The position numbers and the translations under genes are program-made. This document shows, one piece after another, positions 1 to 10,761 of a DNA stretch of 64,000 nt (positions are counted from its first letter, which is position 1; the number at the start of each line of letters is the position of its first letter). The DNA comes from Acinetobacter nosocomialis NIPH 2119 (GTDB taxonomy: Bacteria; Pseudomonadota; Gammaproteobacteria; Pseudomonadales; Moraxellaceae): positions 3,499,715 through 3,563,714 of the forward strand of contig NZ_KB849239.1 in assembly GCF_000368085.1 (NCBI RefSeq), written 5' to 3'. The notes under the pieces were generated by a model. It was not told where the DNA came from. It did no database searches and saw nothing but the letters and a program-made list of their open reading frames with translations.

Positions 1-30
1 AGTTAAATCGAAAACTATAATTTTAAGCAT

Positions 31-68
31 AAAAAAAGCTACGGTTGATTAGGGGATGCAACCGTAGC
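31..68 (-). terminator. Terminator of the PspC-domain gene
   Basis: A perfect 10-bp inverted repeat (GCTACGGTTG at 38-47, CAACCGTAGC at 59-68) is flanked by seven A residues at 31-37. These become a U-run when read on the minus strand, just downstream of the 90-344 gene. Confidence 0.85.
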
Positions 69-89
69 GACCAAAATAAACTAAGTGAT

Positions 90-344
90 TTAATGTATTT
101 GTTCTTCTCGTACAGTACGAACAGGTTGTTGATAACCTTGGACTTGTTCAGGCTGTCTTTTCGGAATAACTAACCATAAAACCAAGTAGACTAAAATTCC
201 TGGGAAAGCCGCACTCATTACCGAGACCAATACGAAAATAATGCGTAATAAATTTGCGTTCCAACCAAAACGTTCAGCAATACCGCCCATTACACCGGCG
301 ATCATGCTTTGTCGGTTCGAGCGATATAAACCAGAATTGGTCAT
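90..344 (-). CDS. PspC-domain small membrane protein
   Basis: This 84-residue protein has the PspC domain layout. A short basic N-terminus is followed by the amphipathic stretch GVMGGIAERFGW (about residues 18-29) and one hydrophobic membrane segment (about 33-60). The tail is short, polar and Gln-rich. In enterobacteria PspC is an inner-membrane sensor of the phage-shock response and works with PspA and PspB. Neither partner is visible here, so this is an orphan copy and its role is open. The start is well supported by GAGGAG seven bases upstream of the ATG. A strong terminator follows at once, so it appears monocistronic. Confidence 0.85.
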   Translation of the reverse strand: MTNSGLYRSNRQSMIAGVMGGIAERFGWNANLLRIIFVLVSVMSAAFPGILVYLVLWLVIPKRQPEQVQGYQQPVRTVREEQIH

Positions 345-586
345 GTAGTTCTCCTCAAATATATAAATGACAAGGTTTGTTATTTCCCTTGGTTAATAGA
401 AATATGGCGACAAAATTAACTAATTAAAGTCCGATAAAATTAAAAATAGTTAAAATATGTAAATGATTTAAATGAATGAAAGCAACATCTACTAAAATGC
501 ACCCTTTCGGGGCTAAAAGTGTTTGTAGCAGTAATGGTAGTGTTCTTAAATCATAATTTGAACAGTCACATTGCTGTTGTATGTGA

Positions 587-1243
587 ATGATGTATATGTC
601 TTTGAAGTGGTCTGGTCTTTTAATTAAATATTTAGGTTTGGCAGCCATCTTATGTATGGCGCTGAGTGCCTGTGATGCAAATCATGCCGATTCTAAGGAT
701 CACTCAGCGTTAGCAACGACTTCTAAACATGATAATAGTCTAGTTAAAAGTACGACTGCAGTTAAAACGTTGGATGATGCAGCAGGGCGAACTTTTTTAC
801 CCGATGGTGCACCAGATCAGACATCTAAAATATCTGAATCAGATCAACAATATGCAGGTCGCTATCATACCCGTATTTCATGTGAAGATAATTTTGCCGA
901 TTGTGAAACAGGTGAAGCGGAATATATTTTAAACTTATTACCTGATGGCACTGCGTATTGGAACGTTGTTCATTTTGGGCGAATCAGTAATAAAGATGGG
1001 GCAAAAAGTGCAGTCATCAATCGATTATGTCCTTCATTAAAGTGGAAAGTTGATTCTGCTGCTCATGAGTTAAAGATTCAGTGTCCAACATCAGATGTTA
1101 ACTTCTACTTCAATATTATTTCGAAACAGAAATTAATCGTAAATTTAGAAAAACTGTTCTATAGCGATTATGGTAAAAATCGTGAGTTTTTAGAACAAAA
1201 CTATTTTGTTCCTACAAAAGCTTATGTACTTAATAAAGAATAA
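587..1243 (+). CDS. Putative lipoprotein of unknown function
   Basis: I do not recognise this 218-residue protein. The N-terminus has a hydrophobic stretch ending in the lipobox LSAC (Cys at about residue 29), so it is probably a lipoprotein. A low-complexity linker (about 30-80) leads to a C-terminal domain (about 85-215) with four Cys: CEDNFADC near the domain start and CPSLKW/CPTS further on. These could form two disulfides in the periplasm. The DGTAYW segment recalls small beta-rich NlpE/META-like lipoproteins, but that is only an impression. The start is uncertain: ATGs at 587, 590 and 596 are all in frame and none has a clear Shine-Dalgarno. It shares a bidirectional terminator with the convergent acyl-CoA dehydrogenase gene. 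Confidence 0.75.
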   Translation: MMYMSLKWSGLLIKYLGLAAILCMALSACDANHADSKDHSALATTSKHDNSLVKSTTAVKTLDDAAGRTFLPDGAPDQTSKISESDQQYAGRYHTRISCEDNFADCETGEAEYILNLLPDGTAYWNVVHFGRISNKDGAKSAVINRLCPSLKWKVDSAAHELKIQCPTSDVNFYFNIISKQKLIVNLEKLFYSDYGKNREFLEQNYFVPTKAYVLNKE

Positions 1244-1262
1244 AGTTATTTTAATTCAATAA

Positions 1263-1296
1263 AAAAGAGCGCAATATTAATTGCGCTCTTTTTTAT
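1263..1296. terminator. Bidirectional terminator
   Basis: Stem AAGAGCGCAA (1265-1274) pairs with TTGCGCTCTT (1281-1290). There are A's on the left and T's on the right. It sits between two convergent genes and can serve both. Confidence 0.85.
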
Positions 1297-1314
1297 TTTA
1301 CTACTTACTTATTA

Positions 1315-3138
1315 TTAATAGTCGAAGCTAAAGTGTTCAACTGGTAATGAAGTAAGTGTACGAGAAGTCGTTACCATTGATTCTGCATGACCTTGTGCAC
1401 GTGGTAATAAGCGGTCGAAGTAGAAATCAGCAACTTTAATTTTTGCTTTATAGAATTCAGGAGTTTCTTTACCGTCACCTGCTTCTAATTTTTCAGAAGC
1501 AACTACGGCTTGTTGAGCCCAGAAATAAGCCATCATGACATAGCCTGAGAACATCAAGAAATCTACAGAAGCAGAAGATACGATATCACGGTCTTTACGT
1601 GCAGCAAGCATGATACGAACAGTTAAAGTGTTCCATTGAGCACAAAGCTTTGTTAAATCCCAAGCGAAACGACGTAAGTATTTATTACGTGCATGTGTTG
1701 CACAGAATTTTAAGATTTCAGCAGTGTATTCACGCACTACTTTACCTTTTGAGCTTAACAACACTTTACGACCAATCAAGTCGAGTGCCTGAACACCAGT
1801 TGTTCCTTCGTATAAAGTAGAAATACGAGCATCACGTACGATTTGCTCCATACCCCATTCTTTGATGTAGCCATGACCACCATACACTTGCATACCGTGG
1901 TTAGCAGCTTCTAGGCCAAGCTCGGTCAAGAAACCTTTCAAAATTGGTGTATAGAAACCAAGTTTGTCATCATAATCTTCAAATGCAGCTTGGTCACCGC
2001 GCGTCAAAGCGTCTGTCATTTTGTCAGCAAGCTGTGCTGCGTAATAGATCATTGAACGACCGCCTTCAGCGATCGCTTTTTGAGTTAATAACATACGACG
2101 TACATCAGCATGGTGAATAATCGCATCAGCCACTTTATCTGGATCTTTTTTACCAGAAAGGGCACGCATAGACATACGTTCTTTGGCATAAGGTAGAGCA
2201 CCTTGGAAAGATAACTCAGCATGTGCAATGCCTTGAACTGCAGTACCAATACGCGCAGTGTTCATAAAGGTAAACATGGCATGTAGGCCTTTGTTTACTT
2301 CACCAATGAGGTAACCTGTTGCATTATCGAAGTTCAATACAGCCGTTGCAGAAGCACGAATACCCATTTTATGTTCGATTGAACCACAGCTAACCGTGTT
2401 ACGTTCACCTACGCCGCCATCAGCGGTTGGAATAAACTTAGGAACGATAAATAAAGAAATACCGCGTGTACCTGCTGGTGCATCTGGAAGACGTGCAAGC
2501 ACGATGTGAATAATGTTCTCAGTTAAATCGTGTTCACCAGCAGAAATGAAGATTTTTGTACCAGAAATTTTATAAGTACCATCAGCTTGAGGCTCAGCTT
2601 TAGTTTTTACCTGACCTAAGTCTGTACCACATTGAGGTTCGGTTAAGCACATTGTGCCACTCCATGTACCTTCAACAAGTTTAGGCATATAGGTTTGTTT
2701 TTGCTCATCTGTACCGAATTGCAAAATCGTATTCATACAACCTGAGCTTAAACCCGGATACATGGTAAATGACCAGTTCGCTGTACCCATCATTTCTGAT
2801 TTAATCAGGTTTAAAGACATTGGAAGGCCTTGGCCACCAAATTCTTCAGGATAAGAAAGTCCTTGCCAGCCACCCATTACAAACTGGTCATAAGCTTCTT
2901 TAAAACCTTTTGGTGTTTTCACTTCGCCATTGTCAAAATAGCAACCTTCTTCATCGCCAGATTGGTTAAGGGGAGAGAGTACGTTTTCACAATAATCTGC
3001 CGCACCTTCAAGAATCATATCTACAGTATCTGGATCTGCACTTTCACCATTTGATAAAGTTTTATAGTGAGCAGGATAGTCTAATACTTCATTCATTAAG
3101 AAGCGGATATCGTGTAGGGGAGCTTTATATGCTGGCAT
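1315..3138 (-). CDS. Acyl-CoA dehydrogenase (long form with extra C-terminal domain)
   Basis: This 607-residue flavoenzyme is predicted to oxidise an acyl-CoA to the 2-enoyl-CoA in beta-oxidation, passing electrons to ETF. The N-terminus (YKAPLHDIRF) is the short extension typical of the roughly 600-residue bacterial ACAD subgroup. CLTEPQCGTDLG (about 167-178) is the FAD/substrate motif. YGGHGYIKEWGMEQIVRDARI and then YEGTTGVQALDL carry the C-terminal signature, with the catalytic-base Glu in YEGT. About 140 further residues form the extra C-terminal domain seen in this subgroup. The exact chain-length specificity cannot be read from sequence. It stands alone, divergent from the 3396 lipoprotein gene. 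Confidence 0.92.
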   Translation of the reverse strand: MPAYKAPLHDIRFLMNEVLDYPAHYKTLSNGESADPDTVDMILEGAADYCENVLSPLNQSGDEEGCYFDNGEVKTPKGFKEAYDQFVMGGWQGLSYPEEFGGQGLPMSLNLIKSEMMGTANWSFTMYPGLSSGCMNTILQFGTDEQKQTYMPKLVEGTWSGTMCLTEPQCGTDLGQVKTKAEPQADGTYKISGTKIFISAGEHDLTENIIHIVLARLPDAPAGTRGISLFIVPKFIPTADGGVGERNTVSCGSIEHKMGIRASATAVLNFDNATGYLIGEVNKGLHAMFTFMNTARIGTAVQGIAHAELSFQGALPYAKERMSMRALSGKKDPDKVADAIIHHADVRRMLLTQKAIAEGGRSMIYYAAQLADKMTDALTRGDQAAFEDYDDKLGFYTPILKGFLTELGLEAANHGMQVYGGHGYIKEWGMEQIVRDARISTLYEGTTGVQALDLIGRKVLLSSKGKVVREYTAEILKFCATHARNKYLRRFAWDLTKLCAQWNTLTVRIMLAARKDRDIVSSASVDFLMFSGYVMMAYFWAQQAVVASEKLEAGDGKETPEFYKAKIKVADFYFDRLLPRAQGHAESMVTTSRTLTSLPVEHFSFDY

Positions 3139-3395
3139 GGCTTTAATCCTAATTGTAAGACATTGTGGGATTATCTGAATCGATGATTTGATTATTCACT
3201 CGCATGATAAAAATACAATGTTAATCACACCCGAAAAGAATGTCAGAAAAGCGAATTTTGTCGAAAATAAATACACTGGAAATTATATTTTCTGATAAAG
3301 TCAGGTCTTATACTTTTATGTGAAAAAACAACTAATTTTTTTATTTTTAGCAAGTTTTGTTAAAAAGATAAAGTGATAAGGTTTTAAAAAAGGTT

Positions 3396-5738
3396 ATGCA
3401 TTTAAAATATCTCAGTTTATGTTTATTTAGTTTGGGCTTGACTGCATGTGCACAACACGGCGTGCGTCCACAAGTGGCATCTGCGAATTTAGAGCAAAAG
3501 GCCATTCAAAGCGTTAATGCGATGTATGAATATCCAAGTTATGACTATCGCGGAAATTTTAAAATCACGGTTGATCCATCACAAATAAAGCAAAATGGAA
3601 AAGCTGAAAATAGTCCAAAACTTGATGCCGAATTACAAAAGAAAGTTGATCAATATTTACGTGAGCAAAAAGTTGGTTTAAGTAAAGCTCAGAAACAGAC
3701 CTTATATGCAGCTATTGCAAATGAACAAGGTGATTTGGGGCCCTCAGCACGTTCTGAAAAAGTAAATGCCGTATTAATTAATTTATTGAATGATCTTCAG
3801 TTTAGCTATGACGGCTCAATTCATTACCGTCAAAAAATGGGTTCATTTAACCTTACTGCTAGATATGAAAAACCAACGCTATTGGTTCAGGCAAAATTGC
3901 CAATGGTGCTTGATCTGGAAAATTATAAGTTTTACGTAAATTACTTCGGTTTAATGCCGTATTTAGTCAATAAAGAAAATCAAAATAATTTGGCTTATAT
4001 TGATTTTTCAAAATATAAAGACTTCTTTAAAAATGTCGATACGAAGAAGTTTATTGAATATCTTAAAGCTTCTAGCGCGGTTTCTTATCGTTTGGCTGAC
4101 CCGCAAAACTTACAACGTGTATCTTTGACAGAGACTGATCGTAAGGCTGGGGCAGTTGACAAAATTCGTTTGAAAACCACCATTGAAGAGTTGCTTTTAG
4201 AAGTTGAGCTGTATGGTCAGGTCAATGATAAATATCTTCAAAAAAGTGTATTAGGTTTTGATAACCAAAAAATGGCTGAAAAAGTAGCAAAAGAGCTTGC
4301 CGCTTCTGAAGCGAAAAAAGGCGCTGTTAATAAAGAAGAACAAAAGGTTTCTTCTGATGATGCCGCTGCTGTAAGTCAGGAACTATATAGTTTAATCAAT
4401 GCACACTTTGATGGTGGCCTTTCATCAAATGATGCAGGTGAAGACAATTTAAGTGCGGCAGCACAAGCTCCGGCAGCAGCAGATGCATCAGTTTCTGAAG
4501 ATCAAGATGTCAGTGAAGAAGCAGCTGCAGGTGGTGTACAGGATGCACAAGGTGAAGACGCTGTAACACTTACCGAAGATCAATGTATTGAATTAAAGTC
4601 ACTGAAAAAACCGGTTGCTTTAGGTGATATTAATTATTGCCAAGTTTATGGCATTGATGTGCTAGACCAGAGTGCTGCAAGTGCTGAAAAAGTTCAAACC
4701 AAGTCTCGCCGAGATGCTTTAAAACAAACTTTTGAAGCTTATAACCAAAACCAGTTTATCAATGATGAAGCATTCAAAGCTTTATGGCTAAAACACAAGG
4801 CCGAGATTGAGCAAGCTTTACCTAAGCAAAGAAATCCAATCACGATTGATGTGGCTTTAGATGATAAAGGTCGTGCAGTGAACATGACCTATGATGTTGC
4901 TTATACGCCAGCCGAGTTTAAACATAGCTTTAATATTAAAGCTGATATGCAAATTTTAAATTACGGTAAAGCAACCTCAATTGATCAAAAGCAGCTTAAA
5001 CAGGCCAAGTCTGTAGCTGAAGCAAGTAAAGGTTCTATGCTCGAAAACTTTATTAAAGGTTTTGGAGAAAAGCTTGGACAAGGTGATGTTTTAGAGCATC
5101 CGGTAGGCACACATAGTGATGTACAAGATTTAGATGCAAATCTGGCTGTACTGGCTGATAAAACCTATGATGCAACGCATGCTTATGACAAAACTTATAA
5201 AGCAGTATTTATTGCCAAATTAACAGCTGAAAAACCGTCATATATCAAATATTACTCTGTTCAACAGCTACAAGAAATTGCAGAGGTTTATGCTTACTGG
5301 TTCTCGGAAGAAGATACCTATAACCCTCAAGGAAAAGCTTTAGAGCGTATTACTGCTTTACAGAAAAAGCATCATCTTGAACAGGATGAACAGTTTGACC
5401 ATGAGTTAGGGCGTGCTGTAGATCATATTGTAATAGAGACTATGCAAGGTAAAGCAGGGCGTGAAGCTTGGCAGAAACTACAAAAGCAATATAAACAGCC
5501 AGCCCAACTGTTCTCAAAGCAGTATCAGTTAGAATTTGAAAAACAAAATGGTGTTTCTGCTGAAGAAAAGCATTTGTTATCAGAAACAGCTGATATTTTA
5601 GGAAACGTTTATGTGGCCGCGCGTAAACAACAGCTTACGGAAAAAACAATTCAGAAGTTAAAACCTGAACATAATGAATTTATTGATTATGAAATTTTCC
5701 GAGATGTTTATAAGCAAATGGTCGCTGCTAAAAAATAG
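3396..5738 (+). CDS. Large putative lipoprotein of unknown function
   Basis: I do not recognise this 780-residue protein. It begins with a lipoprotein signal peptide ending in LTAC (Cys at residue 18). A first folded region (about 20-330) is followed by a strongly acidic, Ala/Glu/Asp-rich linker (about 340-400). A second region (about 400-780) contains many Lys, Gln and Tyr residues. A CxxxxCxxxxxxxxxxxxxxC-like spacing is not evident; only two or three Cys lie after the linker. The composition suggests an envelope-anchored protein with two domains joined by a flexible spacer. AAAAAGG lies two bases before the ATG and another AAGG about 15 before it, so the ribosome-binding site is unusual. 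It ends at a strong bidirectional terminator shared with aroE. Confidence 0.8.
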   Translation: MHLKYLSLCLFSLGLTACAQHGVRPQVASANLEQKAIQSVNAMYEYPSYDYRGNFKITVDPSQIKQNGKAENSPKLDAELQKKVDQYLREQKVGLSKAQKQTLYAAIANEQGDLGPSARSEKVNAVLINLLNDLQFSYDGSIHYRQKMGSFNLTARYEKPTLLVQAKLPMVLDLENYKFYVNYFGLMPYLVNKENQNNLAYIDFSKYKDFFKNVDTKKFIEYLKASSAVSYRLADPQNLQRVSLTETDRKAGAVDKIRLKTTIEELLLEVELYGQVNDKYLQKSVLGFDNQKMAEKVAKELAASEAKKGAVNKEEQKVSSDDAAAVSQELYSLINAHFDGGLSSNDAGEDNLSAAAQAPAAADASVSEDQDVSEEAAAGGVQDAQGEDAVTLTEDQCIELKSLKKPVALGDINYCQVYGIDVLDQSAASAEKVQTKSRRDALKQTFEAYNQNQFINDEAFKALWLKHKAEIEQALPKQRNPITIDVALDDKGRAVNMTYDVAYTPAEFKHSFNIKADMQILNYGKATSIDQKQLKQAKSVAEASKGSMLENFIKGFGEKLGQGDVLEHPVGTHSDVQDLDANLAVLADKTYDATHAYDKTYKAVFIAKLTAEKPSYIKYYSVQQLQEIAEVYAYWFSEEDTYNPQGKALERITALQKKHHLEQDEQFDHELGRAVDHIVIETMQGKAGREAWQKLQKQYKQPAQLFSKQYQLEFEKQNGVSAEEKHLLSETADILGNVYVAARKQQLTEKTIQKLKPEHNEFIDYEIFRDVYKQMVAAKK

Positions 5739-5749
5739 TAAATGAGATA

Positions 5750-5783
5750 AAAAAAGAACCTACTTTAAGTAGGTTCTTTTTTT
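5750..5783. terminator. Bidirectional terminator between the 3396 gene and aroE
   Basis: AAAGAACCTACTT (5753-5765) pairs with AAGTAGGTTCTTT (5767-5779). It is flanked by an A-run and a T-run and lies between convergent genes. Confidence 0.88.
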
Positions 5784-5785
5784 GT

Positions 5786-6586
5786 TTATAAGAAATCTTT
5801 CAACTCTGGTCTTACACCATTCCAGATATAAAAAGCTTCGATGGCTTGGCCTACTAACATACCAAAACCTTCTGCATAAGGCACATTACGCTGTTTCGCC
5901 TGATCAAGGAAACTAGAAGGTTTGCCATAAGCCATTTCATACGCATATTTGAACTGTAATTTTTCAGGAAGTTGTAAAGCATCACCTGAAAGACTTGCAG
6001 AAGTTGCATTAATTATAATATCAAAATCGCCGTCTAAATCATTTAGAGAAATTGCTTGTAATTGGGCTTGTGGAACTGCTGTTTTTAAGTCATCTACAAG
6101 TTGTTCTGCACGAGCGAGGGTTCGGTTGGCAATGACGATCTTTTTAGCGCCAGCCTGTACCAGTGGATAAATGACACCACGAGTTGCACCACCAGCTCCT
6201 AAAATTAAAATAGTTGTATTTTCTAAGTTCCAATCTAAAGCTTGTATTGCGGCGACTAGGCCTTGGCCATCTGTATTGTCACCATGCAATTTGCCATTTT
6301 CCATCCACAAGGTATTTACAGCTTTAGCAATTTGGGCACGCTCGGTTAAAACATCACATAAAGCAAAAGCTTGCTCTTTAAAGGGAACAGTAACATTCAT
6401 GCCTCTGCCGCCTTCTGCAAAGAAACTGTGCATGCTTGACTCAAAACCATCTAGAGGAGCGAGACGTTTTTGATAGTTTAGATCAACACCTGTTTTTTGA
6501 GCGAAAGCATGATGCAATTCAGGCGAGCGTGATTGTTCGATCGGGTTGCCAATTACTGCAAACTGTTTGGTCATTCTTGTATCCAA
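5786..6586 (-). CDS. aroE: Shikimate dehydrogenase (NADP+)
   Basis: AroE reduces 3-dehydroshikimate to shikimate with NADPH in aromatic amino acid biosynthesis. At 266 residues it is of normal length. QSRSPELHH near residue 19 is the shikimate-binding Ser motif. NVTVPFKEQAF (about 64-74) carries the catalytic Lys. GAGGATRGV (about 131-139) is the NADP-binding glycine loop, followed by NRT, the adenosine-phosphate-binding motif. The annotated start MDTRMTKQFAV has a second Met at residue 5 that could also be used. It is followed on the plus side by hemF on the same strand, the usual pairing in this genus, but hemF has its own terminator, so the two are probably separate transcripts. Confidence 0.95.
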   Translation of the reverse strand: MDTRMTKQFAVIGNPIEQSRSPELHHAFAQKTGVDLNYQKRLAPLDGFESSMHSFFAEGGRGMNVTVPFKEQAFALCDVLTERAQIAKAVNTLWMENGKLHGDNTDGQGLVAAIQALDWNLENTTILILGAGGATRGVIYPLVQAGAKKIVIANRTLARAEQLVDDLKTAVPQAQLQAISLNDLDGDFDIIINATSASLSGDALQLPEKLQFKYAYEMAYGKPSSFLDQAKQRNVPYAEGFGMLVGQAIEAFYIWNGVRPELKDFL

Positions 6587-6700
6587 AATTTTAAAATGGC
6601 ATAAAGCAGATAAAGCCTATGCTGAATATTCAGCAGGCCTCACTATAAGTCAAAATAACACAAGAAAAAATATTTGAATGAAGGAAGGAAAATTGAAATC

Positions 6701-6740
6701 AAAAAAGGAGATTCTTTAGGGTGGAAGCCAAAGAATCCCC
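6701..6740 (-). terminator. Terminator of hemF
   Basis: Read on the minus strand, GGGGATTCTTTGG pairs with CCTAAAGAATCTCC with one bulge, followed by six T's. It lies just past the hemF stop codon. Confidence 0.8.
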
Positions 6741-6751
6741 AAAACAAAAAA

Positions 6752-7800
<1,049 letters not shown>

Positions 7801-7829
7801 AATATTGTTTTTAAATTTTGGAATTGGAA

Positions 7830-8432
7830 TCAAAAATCATCTTTTTGATAAAGGTGATCCATTCTTTCACGTTTGGTTTTTAAATATTGTTCATTAAAAG
7901 GATTGCGGCCGACAGTTAACGGTACACGATCTACGACATTAATACCCTGATCTTTGAGTGCCTGAATTTTCAAAGGATTATTGGTAATTAACTTCACTTC
8001 TTTTACTTTTAAGTGATCGAGCATAATGCTACACATATCGTAACGGCGTGCATCGGCAGGTAAATTCAGTAGTAAATTGGCATCTACTGTATCGTGACCC
8101 TGATCTTGCAAAGCATAGGCACGAATTTTATTGGTTAAACCAATTCCACGACCTTCTTGGCGTAAATATAAAATTACACCTTGTCCTGCTTCATTGATGA
8201 GTTTTTGAGTGGCTTGTAATTGTGGGCCACAATCACATTTTAATGACGCAAAAGCATCACCTGTTAAGCATTCAGAATGTACACGAACCAAAACAGGGCC
8301 TGTTGGCGGATTTTCTAACCCTTTAGAAAGTGCCACATGTTCTTCACCTGTTGCTGGATCTTGAAACACAGAAATATTGAATTCACCAAAAGCGGTCGGG
8401 AGTTTTGATGTTGCAATGAACTCTATAGGCAC
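7830..8432 (-). CDS. ribA: GTP cyclohydrolase II
   Basis: RibA opens the imidazole ring of GTP to give 2,5-diamino-6-ribosylamino-4(3H)-pyrimidinone 5'-phosphate, the first step of riboflavin synthesis. It is 200 residues, the stand-alone form with no fused RibB domain. Zinc-binding Cys are seen in [18 protein letters not shown] (about 55-72). [10 protein letters not shown] (about 90-99) is the GTP-binding segment with the catalytic Arg region. The C-terminus [15 protein letters not shown] is typical. It is divergently oriented to dxs across about 300 bp. A TCGACC-18-TATACT promoter and a short hairpin lie just upstream. Confidence 0.95.
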   Translation of the reverse strand: MPIEFIATSKLPTAFGEFNISVFQDPATGEEHVALSKGLENPPTGPVLVRVHSECLTGDAFASLKCDCGPQLQATQKLINEAGQGVILYLRQEGRGIGLTNKIRAYALQDQGHDTVDANLLLNLPADARRYDMCSIMLDHLKVKEVKLITNNPLKIQALKDQGINVVDRVPLTVGRNPFNEQYLKTKRERMDHLYQKDDF

Positions 8433-8735
8433 AGATTAACTCATCTTTTAACCGAAAACGGTTTAAAGTATAGCGTAATGCTGGGAGATTGGTCGAATTG
8501 TCATAATCATTTTGCACACTAAGGTTTTCTTTTTTGTATAAAGAAGACGATAATAGTTGATAAATAGTCAGATTATTCAGGATAATCTGCCAACCATACC
8601 CATAATGTATGAGAGACTGCTTTGCATGATCTCGTTCGCAAATGTGGCTGATTGAAGGTGACTTCATTCGATTGTATGATCGACCCATTTTGACCCAGCT
8701 TAGGATTTGCCAGGCTTATAAAGGCTTTGCCACAT
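8433..8735. other. Intergenic region between divergent ribA and dxs
   Basis: This 303-bp stretch separates divergent genes. On the ribA side it holds a candidate promoter and a small hairpin (TTTAACCG / CGGTTTAAA around 8447-8466) that would sit at the 5' end of the ribA transcript. On the dxs side I see no strong promoter pair; AAAGG at 8720-8724 is the dxs ribosome-binding site. An open frame across the region on the minus strand has no coding character. No FMN-riboswitch-like conserved core is evident. Confidence 0.6.
8467..8496 (-). promoter_or_regulatory. Candidate ribA promoter
   Basis: On the minus strand, TCGACC (8491-8496) and TATACT (8467-8472) are spaced by 18 bp. They are 35-60 bases upstream of the ribA start. 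This is based on sequence match only. Confidence 0.4.
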
Positions 8736-10640
8736 ATGTTGTATACCGAAATTCCAACTCAACGCCCTGTTACGCCATTGTTAGATGCAATTGATCATCC
8801 TCAACAATTACGTCAGCTCGAGCATAGCCAACTGGTTCAAGTGGCTGATGAGTTGCGTCAATATATTTTATATGCAGCAGGCCAGAGTGGTGGCCATTTC
8901 GGTGCTAACCTCGGCGTGGTTGAGCTGACGGTTGCGCTGCATTATTGTTTTAATACACCAAATGACCGGTTAGTTTGGGATGTAGGACATCAAGCATATC
9001 CACATAAAATCCTGACTGGTCGCCGTGAACAAATTACAACTATCCGTTCAAAAAATGGATTAGCAGCTTTCCCTGCCAGAGAAGAATCGGTTTTTGATAC
9101 CTTTGGGGTAGGGCATTCATCAACAGCGATTTCAGCTGGCCTAGGTATGTCACTTGCACGCCGTTATCAAAATGACCCATGTGAAGTTGTTTGTATCGTA
9201 GGTGATGGTGCAATGACAGCAGGCATGGCATTTGAGGCTATGAATGATGCGGTTGCACATGATGCTGACTTGATTGTTGTACTCAATGACAATGACATGT
9301 CCATTTCTTGCAGTACTGGTGGCTTCGCTAAGCATTTAGCTGCAATTTGGGAAAAAGGTCATTTAGTCAATGTAAATGAACACGGTGAAGCTTATATCCA
9401 GCCACATCCAAAATGGACCTATAACTCTCGATTACACCAATCGGCAACCGATGCTGCAGATAACCTATTTAAAGCAATTGGTTTTGATTATTTTGGACCA
9501 TTTGATGGGCACGATGTCAATCAGTTGGTTCAAGTGTTCAATGCACTTAAAAAGCGTAAAGGTCCACGTTTAGTTCACGTTTATACTAAAAAAGGCAAAG
9601 GCTTTGCTCCTGCTGAAGCTGACCCGATTACTTACCATGCGATTGGTAAAATTAATGCGACTTCAGGCGGGAAAGCCCCACCAAAGTATTCGGATGTTTT
9701 TGGTGAATGGTTATGCGATGAAGCTGCTCAAGATGAGCGGTTGCTTGCGATCACACCTGCTATGTGTGAAGGCTCGGGCATGGTTAAGTTTGCCAAGCAA
9801 TTCCCACAGCGTTTCTTTGATGTCGCAATTGCAGAGCAGCATGCCGTAACACTTGCAGCTGGTATGGCATGTGAAGGACTAAAACCTGTTGTTGCAATTT
9901 ATTCGACATTCTTGCAGCGTGGTTATGATCAACTTATTCATGATGTTGCATTGCAAAATCTTGATGTAACTTTCGGTATTGATCGTGCCGGTCTAGTGGG
10001 TGAAGATGGCCCAACACACGCAGGTGCATATGACTACGCCTATATGCGTACTGTACCGAATATGGTGATTATGGCGCCAAAAGACGAAAATGAATGTCGT
10101 CAAATGCTTCATACAGCTTATGCCTATAATGGCCCTGCCGCAGTACGTTATCCACGTGGTGCAGGTGTGGGTGTCGAAATTCAAAAAGAAATGTCGGTTC
10201 TTGAATTAGGTAAAGCTGAAATTGTTGCAGAAATTAAACCAAATAGTGATGAGCAAATTACAGTTCTAGCATTTGGTAGCCGTGTCATGGTTGCTATAGA
10301 AGCTGCCGAGCAACTTGCACAAAAACACGATGTTGGTGTGCGTGTTGTAAATATGCGCTTTGTAAAACCGCTTGATGAGCAAATGATTCGAGACTTGGCT
10401 GAACATACTCATTTATTCGTGACAGTTGAAGAACATGCGATTATGGGTGGAGCAGGTAGTGCAGTAAATGAGTTTATGGCACAAGAGCAAATTGTTAAAC
10501 CTATCATTAACTTAGGTTTGCCAGACTCATTCTTGCATCAGGCTTCACATAATCAAATGCTGCAAGATTGTGGTTTAGATGCGAAAGGTATTTTGAACTC
10601 AATTGAGAGAGCTTGGCTTAAGCAAAATCAGGTCGTTTAA
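8736..10640 (+). CDS. dxs: 1-deoxy-D-xylulose-5-phosphate synthase
   Basis: Dxs condenses pyruvate and glyceraldehyde 3-phosphate to DXP, the entry step of the MEP isoprenoid pathway, using thiamine diphosphate and Mg2+. I chose the ATG at 8736 (MLYTEIPTQ), giving 634 residues, because AAAGG at 8720-8724 is 11 bases upstream; a TTG at 8727 is too close to it. [15 protein letters not shown] (about 153-167) is the ThDP/Mg motif and DNDMSIS follows. The transketolase central domain has [13 protein letters not shown], and the C-terminal transketolase domain lies at about 500-620. A hairpin terminator follows. Confidence 0.96.
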   Translation: MLYTEIPTQRPVTPLLDAIDHPQQLRQLEHSQLVQVADELRQYILYAAGQSGGHFGANLGVVELTVALHYCFNTPNDRLVWDVGHQAYPHKILTGRREQITTIRSKNGLAAFPAREESVFDTFGVGHSSTAISAGLGMSLARRYQNDPCEVVCIVGDGAMTAGMAFEAMNDAVAHDADLIVVLNDNDMSISCSTGGFAKHLAAIWEKGHLVNVNEHGEAYIQPHPKWTYNSRLHQSATDAADNLFKAIGFDYFGPFDGHDVNQLVQVFNALKKRKGPRLVHVYTKKGKGFAPAEADPITYHAIGKINATSGGKAPPKYSDVFGEWLCDEAAQDERLLAITPAMCEGSGMVKFAKQFPQRFFDVAIAEQHAVTLAAGMACEGLKPVVAIYSTFLQRGYDQLIHDVALQNLDVTFGIDRAGLVGEDGPTHAGAYDYAYMRTVPNMVIMAPKDENECRQMLHTAYAYNGPAAVRYPRGAGVGVEIQKEMSVLELGKAEIVAEIKPNSDEQITVLAFGSRVMVAIEAAEQLAQKHDVGVRVVNMRFVKPLDEQMIRDLAEHTHLFVTVEEHAIMGGAGSAVNEFMAQEQIVKPIINLGLPDSFLHQASHNQMLQDCGLDAKGILNSIERAWLKQNQVV

Positions 10641-10675
10641 TCCGTTAATAAAATTTTTGAAACATTTTTTCCCAT

Positions 10676-10712
10676 AAAGCGCATTCATTTGCTAAAATGT
10701 ATGCGCTTTTAT
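10676..10712 (+). terminator. Terminator of dxs
   Basis: AAAGCGCAT (10676-10684) pairs with ATGCGCTTT (10701-10709), with an inner CATTT/AAATG extension. Four T's follow. It separates dxs from suhB. Confidence 0.65.
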
Positions 10713-10761
10713 GCATTATTCTTTGTCAAAATCTTCAAATTTGTATTGTAGTGGGTGTTCA

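Noticed and set aside
424..648. Minus-strand frame of 74 codons overlapping the 587 lipoprotein
   Set aside because: It overlaps a better-supported signal peptide and has no ribosome-binding site.
8383..8688. Minus-strand frame of 101 codons upstream of ribA
   Set aside because: It overlaps the ribA start and promoter, has no family features and no coding-like composition.
8433..8735. FMN riboswitch upstream of ribA
   Set aside because: I looked for the conserved FMN-element core in this interval on both strands and do not see it; only a small hairpin is present.
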